In this document: positions 41,181 through 53,707 of the stretch, one piece after another
Layout: each line of letters opens with the position of its first letter
How positions within the stretch are numbered: the first letter of the stretch is position 1
Assembly: GCA_025603075.1 (NCBI GenBank)
Contig: MU626366.1
Span: forward strand, 1-64,000
Origin: Neoconidiobolus thromboides FSU 785
Taxonomy: Eukaryota; Entomophthoromycota; Entomophthoromycetes; Entomophthorales; Neoconidiobolaceae
DNA: 64,000 bases
Direction: 5' to 3'
Made by a program: the position numbers and the translations under genes
The notes under the pieces: model-generated
Told to the model about the DNA's origin: nothing
The model's database searches: none
The model's input: the letters and a program-made list of their open reading frames with translations, nothing else

Positions 41181-42665
41181 ATGATGCATTTAATAAATTT
41201 AAAGTTACATTGCCTGGTATTAGTAATACTATTACTGATTGTTAGTTTAAATGCTCAGGAAATCGTAGCTCCAAAAAGCGATATTGACTCGGGTAGTGTA
41301 CTATCGAATGGCGGATGCTTTATAGATGATGATACACTTTATTATTTTGGAGGATCTTTTGAAAAGTTAGAGAGTAATACATATAATACAAATATGTATA
41401 CATTGGGGTTGGAGGCAGGTGTTACTGTAGCAGCTGCTCCTTTCAAAGCTGGAAATGATCATATGTTAAAGTCACAGGGGTTTGGATTTGGATATAATGC
41501 CAATAAATCAATGCTAACAGTAATAGGTGGTACTATTCCAGAAGATGGTAGGATAGTTAATAAGTATGATATTGAAAAAGGAACGTGGATAGATCCCAAC
41601 AAATCAAATGAGCAGATCAAACAACACCTTGGAGACGTTGTAATTGATTCAGGTACTCTCACTATGAATTCAATCAACACAAACTACTATTACCAATATG
41701 GGGGTATAACTAAGAAAGATAAAAATTTAGCAATTGAAAAGCCTACTTTACTTATTTATGATGAAAGCAAAGATGAAATTGAATTTGTTGATAACTTGGG
41801 AATATCAAAGTACCATTATTTACATGATCATTCTGCTACATTCTATCAAAATCACGTTTATTTCATTGGTGGTGTACAAAGTGACCATAAACACTTTCAG
41901 CCAATTAATGAAATCTTAGTGTACGATGTTAAAAGCAAGAACATGACTATAAAATACGGTAGTGGTAGTGTACCACCAAACCGCAGGGGACATTCTGCTA
42001 CACTTGCTTTAGGCCATATTTATATCGTGGGTGGGAGTACTAGCTTAGATAAAGGGAAATTTGAAACAGACCATAATATATATCGTTTAAACTTAAAAAC
42101 ATTTATTTGGCAAAATTTTACAATACCAAATTTTATTCCAACTTATCAAGGATGTCTAGAGACTTACCAAAGCAATATACTCGTTTATAGTTTCGGTTTT
42201 AACCAATCAAGAAAAGGCAGTATTTTTCAAATGATAAGTGTAGGGAATGAAAATGTCGCAGTACCAATATTTAAAAATACTGTTGTTGAGGCTAGAAATA
42301 CTCGACTTACTTATGAATTATCTTATAAAGCAACTTATTTAGGTACAGGTATAGCAGCAGTTGTTGGCCTTGTGCTATTCTTAATCATGTTTTTTATATT
42401 CTTTAGAATTTTACAGAAAACTTCACCAGTTTTAAAACAAAGTGCTAATAAAAAGAAATTGAATGAGATAATTGAGCCCAAACCTGCCTTATTTAAGTTC
42501 CCTTCACGGTCTAAAGAAAGTGAAATCCTGTTAGAGACAAGATTGGTTGAAGATGACGATAACCAGATGCCTTCAGATCGTTTTAGTGATTCTTTCATTC
42601 AATTCTCGGAAGAGTCAAACTCAAACAACGTGATCAACGTGAGTGATGCTTCACGATATAGCTAA
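41181..42665 (+). CDS. Kelch-repeat single-pass membrane protein
   Basis: Single exon, 494 residues. A signal peptide (about 1-26, ending SLNAQE) precedes a beta-propeller of kelch repeats: LYYFGGSFEKLESN, LTVIGGTIPEDGR, YYYQYGGITKKDKN, VYFIGGVQSDHKHF, and RRGHSATLALGHIYIVGGST. A membrane helix follows (GTGIAAVVGLVLFLIMFFIF, about residues 392-415), then an acidic, Ser-rich cytosolic tail of ~75 residues. The order suggests a type I plasma-membrane or secretory-pathway protein with an outward propeller. Related proteins are widespread in early-diverging fungi, mostly without assigned function. It could be a cell-surface recognition protein. Confidence 0.78.
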   Translation: MMHLINLKLHCLVLVILLLIVSLNAQEIVAPKSDIDSGSVLSNGGCFIDDDTLYYFGGSFEKLESNTYNTNMYTLGLEAGVTVAAAPFKAGNDHMLKSQGFGFGYNANKSMLTVIGGTIPEDGRIVNKYDIEKGTWIDPNKSNEQIKQHLGDVVIDSGTLTMNSINTNYYYQYGGITKKDKNLAIEKPTLLIYDESKDEIEFVDNLGISKYHYLHDHSATFYQNHVYFIGGVQSDHKHFQPINEILVYDVKSKNMTIKYGSGSVPPNRRGHSATLALGHIYIVGGSTSLDKGKFETDHNIYRLNLKTFIWQNFTIPNFIPTYQGCLETYQSNILVYSFGFNQSRKGSIFQMISVGNENVAVPIFKNTVVEARNTRLTYELSYKATYLGTGIAAVVGLVLFLIMFFIFFRILQKTSPVLKQSANKKKLNEIIEPKPALFKFPSRSKESEILLETRLVEDDDNQMPSDRFSDSFIQFSEESNSNNVINVSDASRYS

Positions 42666-42888
42666 TTTTACTTTTACTTTATATGTTCCTAATTAAAACT
42701 GTCTTTTATTCTTAATTTATTCAATTTTATGCAAAAAACAGTTGATTATAAATATGTTATTTTATTTATTAGTATTCATAAAATTTCAATTATAATATTG
42801 TTTTATTTAGAAATATATATAGCTATATTTACTAGTTTATGATCAATGTAAATATATGGAAAAATTTAACCTCAAATTTAAACAGCTA

Positions 42889-43953
42889 TCAGTTATGAGT
42901 TTTAGCTTCACTACATGCAACTGAATCAAAATGACGGTATAGTATTTCTCCAAGTAATGTGTAGAATGGGGAAGCAAATATATCGAGAATTGTTTGTTCA
43001 CGTGGGTTTAAGCCATTGGAGAGAGCTCTTGCCATAAATCCAATATAATCCGAACAGATGTTATAATTTTCTCTTGTTATGCCTTTTAATAGACAAGTTG
43101 CAGCATAGTCAGAAGTAATTGTGTCTACGCTACCCTCAATTGCTCTAGTTACTTTAGGTTTAGTAAGGTTCTCAACTTCGAATCCTGGTGAATCAATAGC
43201 TCCGGGTAAGAAATGATGTAACTTTACATTAGGATAGAAACAAGACTCATTACGGAGATTCTCAAAGAACGCTCTAAGGGCAGTTTTACTTGCACCATAA
43301 GCAGTGGAACCAGACATAGGACAACAAGAAGCAAGAGAGCCAACAGAAATAATACGCTCTGGATAATACTGCTTACCTTTAGTGTCACCAAGTAATAATA
43401 AGCTACGAACTACATTTACTGGTCCAAAATAGTTAAGGTCCATCATACTTCTTTCATTCTTTGGTAAATGACTTTTTTCATGGTTGAAGAGTTCTAATTG
43501 AGCTCTGCCAGAGGAAATAACTACCCAATCAACCTTTCCTACCCTTTCAACTAATTTTAAAATAGATTCATTTACTTTTTCTGGGTTAGTTACATCCATT
43601 TTCAAACCTTCAATTTCAATACCAATATCAGCGTTTGCTTTACATTCTTCAACAGCGTAGTCTAAACGAGATAATCCTTTTTCGTCAAAATCAGTGCCTC
43701 TAGCAGAGAGTGTGATTCTAGAAGCACCGAGCTTTGATAATGAGATAGCAAGTGATTTACCTAAACCTTGGGAAGCACCGATCACTAAAATATGACGACC
43801 TTCGACTTTTTTTTTGTTAATTGGCAATAAAAGACCGATTTGGAAAACTAAAAATGATAAAATGACTGCAATTAAAGGAATAGCAATAGTGAACAATATG
43901 AAACATATTAAAAACTCCCAACCGTAGCTGGTAAATAATGTTGTAAAATCCAT
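42889..43953 (-). CDS. TSC10: 3-ketodihydrosphingosine reductase (Tsc10/KDSR)
   Basis: Single exon on the minus strand, 354 residues from the ATG at 43953 (upstream in-frame codons use only TTG). An N-terminal membrane segment (~10-45) precedes a short-chain dehydrogenase domain: NADPH motif VIGASQGLGKS, NYFGP (Asn), ISVGSLAS (Ser) and TAYGASKTALRAF (Tyr/Lys). The C-terminal LPGAIDSPGFEVENLTKP and the late hydrophobic part are typical of KDSR. It reduces 3-ketosphinganine to sphinganine on the cytosolic face of the ER, step two of sphingolipid synthesis. An active-site acid and the TGxxxGxG-type motif variant GASQGLG are intact. Confidence 0.92.
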   Translation of the reverse strand: MDFTTLFTSYGWEFLICFILFTIAIPLIAVILSFLVFQIGLLLPINKKKVEGRHILVIGASQGLGKSLAISLSKLGASRITLSARGTDFDEKGLSRLDYAVEECKANADIGIEIEGLKMDVTNPEKVNESILKLVERVGKVDWVVISSGRAQLELFNHEKSHLPKNERSMMDLNYFGPVNVVRSLLLLGDTKGKQYYPERIISVGSLASCCPMSGSTAYGASKTALRAFFENLRNESCFYPNVKLHHFLPGAIDSPGFEVENLTKPKVTRAIEGSVDTITSDYAATCLLKGITRENYNICSDYIGFMARALSNGLNPREQTILDIFASPFYTLLGEILYRHFDSVACSEAKTHN

Positions 43954-45331
43954 TTTGATAAAAGACAAAACTAGAATTTTGATTTTATAATGTATGTAAT
44001 TGTTTTAACCAATCATTTAAAAGTTCTACAGTATTGTTAAATTACTTAAAATATAATAAAATTAATTTATATGATACTATAATTATCCTTCTCATAATTT
44101 AAAATGTTTTTACTATTTATAAAAAAATAATATCTAAAGTTGAGTTATTCAAGTGATAAAAAACACTAGCTGGCTTAGCTTTATATTACTACAGTTTATC
44201 AATACATTATTTATATGATTAAGCTAATAATTTATTAATATAATATTTATCTATACATGGTTAGGATTGAAATGAAATTCAAATATGTGGAATTTAGAAC
44301 GGAATTAACTTTGTGGAATTTAATCAATTTGCTACTTGAGCTTATGTAACATTTTATTATTAGACTTTTTTTTCAAAATATTACTAGACTAACAAACTAA
44401 TAGTGATCTTAATTAAATGAAGGGGAGAGATTGATTATAATAAGATGAAATCACCATATAAGATTAAATAGTAATTAGAATACAAATAAGCCCAAAGCAA
44501 CACATAGCAAAACCTTTATTATTAAAATTTTTTTTAGACACAGATTTTGCCAAAGTTTAAGAATCAGGCTTTAAAAAAAGCAAGGAAACAAATAATAATT
44601 AAAAGTTTTGTGAGGAATTACATATTTGAATTTTAACAACTGTATCGTTAGAAATAGTATCTATATGCAAGATAACTATATTTAGCTATACTTAACTATA
44701 TTATACAGTATTTTTGTCTTGAAATATTTAATTTGAATATCTAATTAATAAACCAGTTCAATTTGTTTGAGATTTCAACTACAAAATAACTTATTTTTTA
44801 AAAATTACTGTAGAGGATGTTTTTTTGATTTCAGCACTTTTCTCATTCTCTAAGCGCTATTTGAATAGAAAGGTTAGTAAAATTCTCTAAAAAAATATCT
44901 CTTATAAACATTGGTAACAATATTTGGGTTTTTTTCTTTAAAGTATAAAAAACAATCGCTTGTAAACTTGTGTAAATGTTTTGAAAGTAATAATGTCAAG
45001 ATTTTGATAACTTTTATGACCTATTTTTAAAATTTTAAAAAATGAATACATATATTATACTACGTGCAAATACTGTACAATATATATTAGATAAACTAGT
45101 TTGATAAATTCAAATTTATTATATCTGTAGTCACCAATAAACAATAGTAACGTAAATGAATAATTTTTGAACAATTAGTTGAAAGGCAAAATGAAATTGG
45201 CCAATCATAATTTAATAAATATTAAGAACTTTGCATATTTTTATTGTTATTGGTCATTTCGAATACGTATTATAATTTTAAGTATCTTAAAAGTTAGTGT
45301 TTAGTTATATTAATAAATCTTCTATTCAAAA
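43954..45331. other. Intergenic, 1.4 kb (divergent TSC10/SEC27 promoters)
   Basis: AT-rich; one degenerate element copy at 44811-44905. Nothing else recognised. Confidence 0.55.
44811..44905 (-). mobile_element. ~105-bp MITE-like element, copy 13 (degenerate, shortened)
   Basis: TAGAGGATGTTTTTTTGATT start, CTAAGCGCTATTTGAATAGA centre, a GTTAGTAAAATTCT arm and a worn ATATCTCTTA end. Confidence 0.6.
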
Positions 45332-48300
45332 ATGAAATTGAATATCAAAGTATAATTTGTAAAGTTATAAAGTGCTATATATTAATTTGTTATTTTTAGA
45401 AAAACTTTTTAACTAGAAGTGATCGAGTTAAATGTGTAGACTTTCATCCCACCGAACCTTGGGTTTTAACAGCTTTATATAATGGAAATGTCTATATCTG
45501 GAATTACAACACTCAAGTACTAACAATCTCTATTAAGAATGTTAAAATACTAATTTTGAATTATATAGAATCTAGTAAAAACACTTGAGGTTACTGGTGT
45601 TCCAGGTAAATTAAAATTTAACTGTTTTATTTTTAATTTAACAAATATTTATTTAAAGTTAGATGTGCTAAATTTATTCCACGTAAAAATTGGTTTGTAA
45701 CTGGTTCTGATGATAAACAAATCAGAATATTTAATTATAACACTTTGGAAAAAGTAGCTAGTTTTGATGCACATACAGATTATATTCGTTCTATTGTTGT
45801 ACATCCGACGCAGCCAATCATTCTCACTTGTTCCGACGATCTTTCCATTAAATGTTGGGATTGGGAAAAAGGATGGAAATGTCTCCAAGTAAATAATATT
45901 ATAATATAAAATATTCTTATTAAATAATGAATAGATTTTTGAAGGCCATACTCATTACATTATGCAATTAGCAATTAATCCCAAAGATACAAATACATTC
46001 GCTTCTGCATCCTTAGATAAAACTGTCAAAGTAAAATATTACATATATTGATACCATAAACTAATAACGTAAAAAGGTATGGAATCTTGGTTCACCTGTA
46101 GCAAATTATACTTTAGAAGGTCATGAAAAGGGAGTAAATTGTGTTGATTATTATCCTGGAGCAGATAAACCTTATCTTATTACTGGGGCTGACGATAAAT
46201 CCGTTAAAATCTGGGATTTTACTACCAAGTCTTGCGTTCAAACAATATCAAGCCATACTAATAATATTACCATTGTTGCTTTCCTTTCAGATTTACCGTT
46301 GTTTTTAACAGGTTCAGAAGATGGTAATTTTACGCTATAAGATAAATGATGGTTTTATAAGTACTTATTCAACTTACTTAGGTTGGGTTAAAATTTGGCA
46401 GCTAAATACTTATAAGATGGTTACAAATATTAATTATGGATTGGATCGAGCATGGTCTGCTTCTCTTTTAAAAGGAAGCTCCTCTATTGCTTTAGGATTT
46501 GAAGAAGGTACAGCAGTCATCAATCTTGGTAGTGATGATCCAGTTGTCTCTATGGATAATGGTGGAAAAATTATTTGGGCAAAACATTCTGAAATTCAAT
46601 CATCGAATATAAAAGCGAGTATTGGTAATTTTTCATAATATGATCAATATTATTGTATTATAATCCCTGATGTTTACTGATAGATACTCAGCTTATTGAC
46701 GGAGAACGAGTAATGTTACCAGTTAAGGACCTTGGTAATTGTGAAGTTTATCCCCAAACTTTACAACATAGCCCAAATGGAAGGTAATATACATATATAT
46801 GAATAATCATTTAATTAACACTTAAATTTAATATTATAGGTTTGTTGCAGTTTGTGGAGATGGCGAGTATATAATCTATACAGCTTTAGCATGGCGTAAT
46901 AAAGAATTTGGAAAAGGAAGTGAATTTGTTTGGTCACAAGATTCGAATTTTTATGCAATTCGCAGTTCAAATAACAACATACAATTGTTCAAAGCATTTA
47001 AACCATTGAAAGATTCATTGTCTTCTTTAGAAGATACCCCAGATATGATTTATGGAGGAACACTTTTAGGTATCCGTACAACAGACGAGTCCCTTTTATT
47101 TTTTGATTGGGAATCAAACATTTTAGTTAGAAAAATTGAAGTGACTCCTAAACAAGTAAGATTTAGTATTAATGGTTTAATTTTTACTTAATAATTATTT
47201 AAGGTATATTGGTCTGAGACTGGGGAATTTGTTGCAGTTGTTTGTGAAGATAGCTTTTACATTTTACAATATAACAGATCTGCATTCTTAGAATATCTTG
47301 AATCAAATGGAGATACTGGCTCAGAAGGCGTTGAAGAGGCATTTGACGTTGTTGCTGAAATTTCAGAAAGGTGATTTTTTAACTTTATTATCTGTCAAGT
47401 TTCTAATCCTTTCTTTAGCGTCATAACTGGAAAATGGGTGGGAGATTGCTTCCTTTATACATCTTCACTTAACAGACTTAATTATTTGGTTGGCTCTGAA
47501 GTCAATGTTATCACTCATTTTGATCGCCCAATGTATTTACTTGGGTATATTCCACGTGACAGCAGAGTTTATTTGATTGATCGAGACTTTTCAGTTATTT
47601 CATATGCCCTTTCATTAACTGTGCTTGAATTTCAAACATTAGTTCTTAGAGGGGAATTGGACGCAGCTAAAGAGCTTTTACCAACTATCCCTGAATCTAA
47701 TAAATCAAAGTTGGCGCAATTCTTAGATTCCCAAGGCTATAAAGAATTAGCTTTAGAAATATCAGACGATCCTGAGCAAAAGTTTGATTTTGCTATCTCC
47801 CTTGGGAATCTTTCTCAAGCAAAGGAAATTGCTGAAAGGTTCGATCATGTTCAAAAGTGGCAATTAATCGCTGACCATGCTTTGCAATCTTGGGATATTA
47901 CTTTAGCACAAGAATGTCTTGAAAAAGCAAAAGATTATTCAGGTTTATTATTACTCTACTCTTCTATTTCTGATGTCGAAAGTATTAAACAATTAGGAAT
48001 AAAAGCAAGACAAGAAGGACAAAATAATATTGCATTATTATGTAGTCTTCAACTTGGAGATAATGAAGATATATTTAATATTCTTTTGTCAACTGGACGT
48101 ACTCCTGAAGCTGCACTCTTTTCTAGAACATATATGCCTTCTAAAGTCCCTCAAGCTGTCGAAAGTTGGAAGGAAGAGTTAATTAAAGCCAATTACCCCA
48201 AGCGCGCTGAAGCTTTAGCTGATCCAGGGTCTTATCCTAATCTTTTTCCTAACTATCAAGGTTCTTTAAGTGCTGAAAAAAGCCCTAAAGAAACTCATGA

Positions 48301-48567
48301 TAATGGTGATGTAACACCAACTGCTACTTCACCACAATCAAAAGTAAATGGAACTGAAGTTGAAGTAAGTTAATTATATGGTATATTATAAAATCTAACA
48401 TTAGTTAGACTCCTACTGTGGATGATGGGGTTAGTGATGTGATGTCATTAGTAAGTATGGAAGTAAACACTACTGGGACTGGATCTGTTAAAGGGGACCT
48501 TGAAGTTAGTGACGAGGTTATTTCTCCTAATCTCAATGCCGATTCGCTACCAGATTCAATCAAATGA
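45332..48567 (+). CDS. SEC27: Coatomer (COPI) subunit beta-prime
   Basis: Twelve exons (45332-45349, 45400-45516, 45569-45605, 45659-45888, 45935-46030, 46077-46323, 46382-46624, 46684-46783, 46840-47155, 47204-47370, 47419-48364, 48409-48567) join to 891 residues, the normal family length. The N-terminal WD40 propeller is highly conserved: [75 protein letters not shown] second propeller and the alpha-solenoid follow ([35 protein letters not shown]). The subunit binds dilysine cargo and coats retrograde Golgi-to-ER vesicles. The last intron uses the second of two nearby AG acceptors; the first would give an early stop. Confidence 0.96.
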
Positions 48568-48953
48568 TCTTAAATAGTAACACCAAAATATATTATTGCT
48601 ACTAAAGTACTGCTATTTAAAGATCTCTTAGGATTTTTAATTCAATAAAAGAAATGTTAAATTTTTACGTTTTTATGAATACAATACTATGTTAACTAAA
48701 CTTTTATATTATTATATCCATATATGGTAACTTAATGAATTATCACCTTAATATTTGACAATATGGGGATGTATTTTTTTGTTTAAGAATTTTACTACAA
48801 CCTTTCCACTCAAATAGTGCTTAAAAAATGGAAAAATAATGAAACCAAAAAAAACAGCCCCATATAAACAAATCATCTTGTTTAACAAATCAAAACTCAA
48901 ATAACAATGATTACTATTCATTTGGTTTTTTTCATTTTTATTTTCTATTTAAA
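48568..48953. other. Intergenic, 386 bp
   Basis: Contains element copy 14 (48762-48866) between the SEC27 stop and the ECM15 start; nothing else seen. Confidence 0.6.
48762..48866 (+). mobile_element. ~105-bp MITE-like element, copy 14
   Basis: TATGGGGATGTATTTTTTTG start, CACTCAAATAGTGCTTAAAA centre, AACAGCCCCATATA end. It lies 195 nt after the SEC27 stop and 87 nt before the ECM15 start. Confidence 0.88.
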
Positions 48954-49433
48954 ATGCATGTTGTAGCTGATTTTACAGTAGTTTTTTTTAAATAAAGTGG
49001 TCATTTAATAATAAAAAAAGGTTATACCTATAGGAGTAGGGACCTCCTTAAGTAGATATGTAGCCGAAGTAGAAAAAATAGTAAAAGGTTCTGGTATAAA
49101 ACATTTGATGCATAGCTGTGGAACTGTAAGTTTATTATTTTTTTATAACAATAGTTTAAAAAAATAAGAATTTAGGTAGATAAATATAAAATCAGTAGCT
49201 TTTTTAGTAATTATAAATAAAGAAGGGGAATGGGAGGACGTTATGGAAGTGATAAAAAATTGTCATGATAAATTACATGAGCTAGGTGTGCCTAGAGTAC
49301 ATACCAAGTAACCTATTATATTAAAATTTGAAAACATTAACTTTATAATAGTGTCTCCATTGGCTCTCGTACCGATAAGCTTACAACTATTGAAGGGAAA
49401 ATACAATCAGTAAATAATAAACTGAATAACTAG
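48954..49433 (+). CDS. ECM15: UPF0045/Ecm15 family protein (thiamine-binding-fold)
   Basis: Best exon set 48954-48977, 49021-49129, 49208-49307 and 49352-49433 gives 104 residues, the same length as yeast Ecm15. HVVADFTVIPIGVGTSLSRY, IKHLMHSCGT, GEWEDVMEVIKNCHDKLHEL, PRVHT and VSIGSRTDK are the family blocks in order. This small ferredoxin-like fold (MTH1187/YkoF group) forms tetramers; some members bind thiamine, though the role in fungi is unclear. Junction 2/3 is a problem: the obvious GTAAGT donor at 49126 puts the next exon out of frame, while a GTTTAT donor at 49130 restores it. The gene may use that weak donor, or be mildly damaged. Confidence 0.75.
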
Positions 49434-50225
49434 TCAAATTCATTAATAAAAAGCTCTCTTAAATAAATCAAAACATCATTTTCAATATATTAAAATTTAC
49501 TATTCTAATTTAAAATAATAGATTAGGCATAACTTTATGAATAGACACATCATATTATGCTGTTGTATAAAATTCGGTAATAAAAGTATTCACACTAAAT
49601 TTATTTTGAAAAAACAAATAAACATTCAATATTAAACCAAATAAATTATTAATAGCGTTGTTTATTTTATAAGCATGTGTAAGATTTTAAATAGAAAGTT
49701 AAAATTAGTTTGCTATTTGGAACAAAATCTTTTATAGAAAATTCTTTACAAAAACAGGAAATAAATTTCATCACTCTTAGGAGTTTCTATTTAGTCAAAT
49801 CCAAACAAGTCCAAACTTATTAAAATAATAATCATACCGAAAGTTTAACAAATTCTATTTGAATTATGCAAATGCTAATAGTGTATTTTTATTTGATATC
49901 ACGGCTGTGTTACAGATGATGTAAATAAAATAACTTATTTATATTAAATTTTGAAAAATAAAGATAAAAATTTCATACTTTTGCTTAGTAATTTTTTACT
50001 AAATAAAGAAAGATAAGTAGAAACGAAGATCTAAGCTATCTTGATAAAACCAATAAAATAAACAATATAAAAGAAAAGCATAACAACACCTCACAAATTT
50101 CAATTTTTATATTGATAGTAAAAGTAAATATAGAAATAGTTTTAAGTTAAAGATTAATTAATTCAACAACATCCTACCATCTTATTATCAACTATATCTT
50201 GTCACTATTCAATATCGAACGAAGA
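49434..50225. other. Intergenic, 792 bp
   Basis: AT-rich; no gene, RNA or repeat element recognised. It includes the promoter of the cation exchanger. Confidence 0.55.
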
Positions 50226-53085
50226 ATGAAGGCTTTAAAATTGTTTCACATTCTATTATGTTTAATATTATTACTTGGACTCAACTGTGAATCTCAAAAA
50301 GAAACATCTATTAACCAAAATATTAACATCGATAAGGACACAAACATATCAAACTCAAACTTAAATCAAAACCATAGTGATGAAAAGTTAAAAGCGAATG
50401 ATTTGGAAGCAGTAAGTTATTTGAATCGTTTTATTTATTTTCTTATTAATGATAAATTTAGTGCTCGAAAATTTGGAATCAACATGATCCTTGTAGTTAT
50501 GTACGAAAAAATTGTCCAGAATTAAATGAAGGATTTTTTAATTTTATTGAACTTCATTATTGTTATTTAAGGCCGAATATTGGTTCAGTACTCGGCGTTT
50601 TGCTTTTAGTATCAATTGTTTTTTTACTATTTCTTATGCTTGGCACAATAGCTTCTGATTTCTTTTGTCCTAATTTGGCTTCAATTGCAGAAGAACTTAA
50701 ACTTTCAGAATCAGTTGCTGGTGTCACTTTCTTAGCGTTTGGAAATGGCTCACCCGATTTGTTTTCAACTTTTAGTGCATTTAAAGCTAACAGTGGTGCA
50801 CTTGCTATGGGAGAATTAATTGGGGCAGCATGGTTCATCATAAGCGTTGTTGTTGGTTCTATGGCAGTTGTACAATCATTTCAAGTCATTCGTAAACTAT
50901 TTATGAGGGATATATTATTTTTTACTGGAGCAGTTATCTTCATACTGATCATTGTATGGGATAGAAAAATAACGCTATCAGAATCATTAGGTTTGATATT
51001 ATATTACGTTATTTATGTTGTCACTGTTGTAGTTATGAATTGGTATGGGTTTAAAGGTGAGAATGATAATTTTAAAACAATCCCCTCCAAAGATGGAGAT
51101 TTATGGGATGATGATGAAGAACTAGAAGGTTTATTATTAAGCAATATTGAGAGTAAGTTGTCTGCTATAATTTTATAATTGCAGGCAATTTTAATATAAA
51201 ACTTCGAATTCTCTAATATTAAATTTATTGAATAATTACTAAATTTAACTATAGGTCTTCCAGAAGAGGATGAAATGGATCAAGCTAATGAAGCAACACA
51301 GCTTATTTCCGATGTTAGACATAGCCCAAACCATTTGATGGTAAGAAATAGAAGATTACCCTCTTTAACCCCAGTAACGTACTATAAAAGGATGAATTTC
51401 TGGACTGCTGATGAAGTATTTTCAATTTTTTTAGTTAATGTTTTTAATAATGATATTTCAATAGATTGCGAATGCTTTCAATGAAAATTTTTCAGGTTCT
51501 ACTACAGGTATACCTCCTTTGTTAAGACGACGTACTGAATTTTTGCCAACTACAGCTAAACTTAATTCTCAAATTGGACGTTCATTAACTGCTGAAGTCG
51601 AGCCGATATCTAGCCATTCGTATACAGATTCACCATCATTGCTTATCCCAGCTATAGGTAATTATTTTTTATTAAATCAAGGGGAATAATTAACATAATA
51701 AATAGATTTCCCAAGTATACATTCTGTCACAAATTCACTTCCTTATCATGGGCCTTCTAAATTTAAACGAGATAATGCTCCAGCTTTCATCTCAATTCCT
51801 GAACCAGGAGCTATAAATGTGTCATCCCCTGCTTCTTTACTTGATTTAGACGAGTGTCAAGATGACTCTGAACCAACAATACTAGCTAATGATCAGCCCG
51901 GAAATTCAGTTGTAAAATCTCCAGTAGTAGACAACTCAAAACCAACAACTTTATTTCAATTACTGTTCCCAGGATTTATTGACTGGCATGACCTCAATTT
52001 TTATGAAAAATTTATTAATTTAATTTCTTTACCTTTTATACTTTTATTTACTCTTACAGTCCCTACACCATTAGAAAAAGAATCCCTTATTGAAAACATA
52101 GGAGTTACTTCCCCAATCATTCAACCTATATATATACAAGAATCAAATGATGATCATACATTTTTAGTGCCACACGTAAAATATTTTAGGGAAAATTTAA
52201 CTGCAGAATTAGTGTTAGGGTTGTTACAGGCTTTTACTATACCTGTATTTTTATTTGAAACTATTTTAGGTAAATTAAGAAAACTATATTTTAATAGTAA
52301 TAATATATTTTATTAGTATCAAATGACTTAGCTGATCGTCAAGACTATTATTGGGCACTTATTATTGGTGGAATATTTTCATTAATCTTTTTATTTATTA
52401 CAATGATGAACCATCGATATAATACAAATGCTGCTGATTATACTTTGGTACGCTCTCTACTAGGCTTTTCTCAATCCATATGTTGGATATCAATGACAGC
52501 AACCGAAGTCGTTGATATATTAAGGGTAAATCATACTTGATATTCAATAACAATAATAATTAATACCTACATTTTAAGGCATTTGGTATAATATTTGGTA
52601 TAAGTGAAGAAATAATCGGGTTAACTGTTTTTGCAGTGGTAATATCAATTATAATATTGCTAATAACAAAATACTAAATATACTTTATAGGGTAATAGTT
52701 TGGGTGATTTTGTTGCAAACTTTGCCGTGGCAAGGATGGGATACCCTATGATGGCAGTTTCTGCTTGCTTTGCAGGTCCAATGTTAAGTAAATATATCAT
52801 TGTTTTTGTTTATTATACATCATTAATTTATTTATAGATATGATGCTTGGGCCTGGTATAGCTGGGACTTATCTTGGATTATTTAGGAATACAACTACTG
52901 AATTACCAGTTTCACATGTTATGACTTCAGCTGGATTAGGGGTATTGTTGGTATTGCTTGCTTATAATATTTATCTTCATTATAATAACTTCAAAATCGG
53001 TAAAAAATTCGGAATCGGATTGATTATAGCTTATTTCTTAGGTATGACTATTAATTTAGTTTTAACTATTTACCGTGTTTATTAA
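50226..53085 (+). CDS. Cation/Ca2+ exchanger (SLC8B1/NCLX and yeast YDL206W type)
   Basis: Nine exons (50226-50411, 50462-51152, 51255-51415, 51465-51657, 51706-52269, 52317-52525, 52579-52638, 52691-52787, 52838-53085) give 802 residues. A signal peptide is followed by a short Cys-containing lumenal segment (CSKIWNQHDPCSYVRKNC). Alpha-repeat 1 is GVTFLAFGNGSPDLFSTFSA and alpha-repeat 2 GLTVFAVGNSLGDFVANFAV; both have the GN(G/S) and Asp signatures for ion binding. A ~330-residue loop, Ser/Pro/Asp-rich, separates the two membrane halves. Family members exchange Ca2+ for Na+, Li+ or H+ in mitochondria or the vacuole/ER; the signal peptide favours the secretory route here. Confidence 0.9.
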
Positions 53086-53165
53086 ATCCAATTGCACATA
53101 TATTTTTGCTTACTAACTTAAACATTCTTTAATAAACTGTTTTAATCTCAAGGCATTATATTTAG

Positions 53166-53262
53166 TATGAGAGTGGCTTTTTCTGTTTCAGCAGTTAATA
53201 ATTTTATCGATTCTATATTACGTAAAAACGACAAATAATGAAACCAAAAAAACCTCCCTGTT
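53166..53262. mobile_element. ~100-bp MITE-like element derivative with two like arms
   Basis: The left end TATGAGAGTGGCTTTTTCTG and right end ATAATGAAACCAAAAAAACC are both versions of the same arm of the family (the right arm of the plus orientation). The middle lacks AGCGCT. It starts 81 nt after the exchanger stop codon. Confidence 0.45.
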
Positions 53263-53707
53263 GCTTTATAAAATTAATTGTTACCCAATTGTTAGTAAAT
53301 TTTAGACAAATAAAAAATATCTGTAAGTGAAAATATGACAACTATTGATTTATTAGACAATAACTATAATATTAGGCATACAACCATAAATTATTCTGTG
53401 AGTGGGCCAAATGACACTTGGGATTCAACAATAGTTTACAATAATATTTTATTAGGGCTTTTATAATATTAATAGGTACTTTAGTAGCTAAAATTATAAT
53501 TATGTAGACACCTTTAATATAATACAAATATAGTGATTTCTTTAATTGTTTCTATTTAATAATAATCTTTTGAATAAGTGTTCCAGAAGATATGCCCCAC
53601 ATATTATGTTACCTTTTTTCTATTCCTTTCATTTGTAAGTACTCTATTTTGAAGTAATATTTATATTTATTCCATATAATTTTTAATTATATTATGCTTT
53701 ATATACA

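Noticed and set aside
43954..43968. Longer Tsc10 N-terminus starting at a TTG
   Set aside because: Nuclear fungal genes rarely use TTG; the ATG at 43953 precedes the membrane anchor directly.
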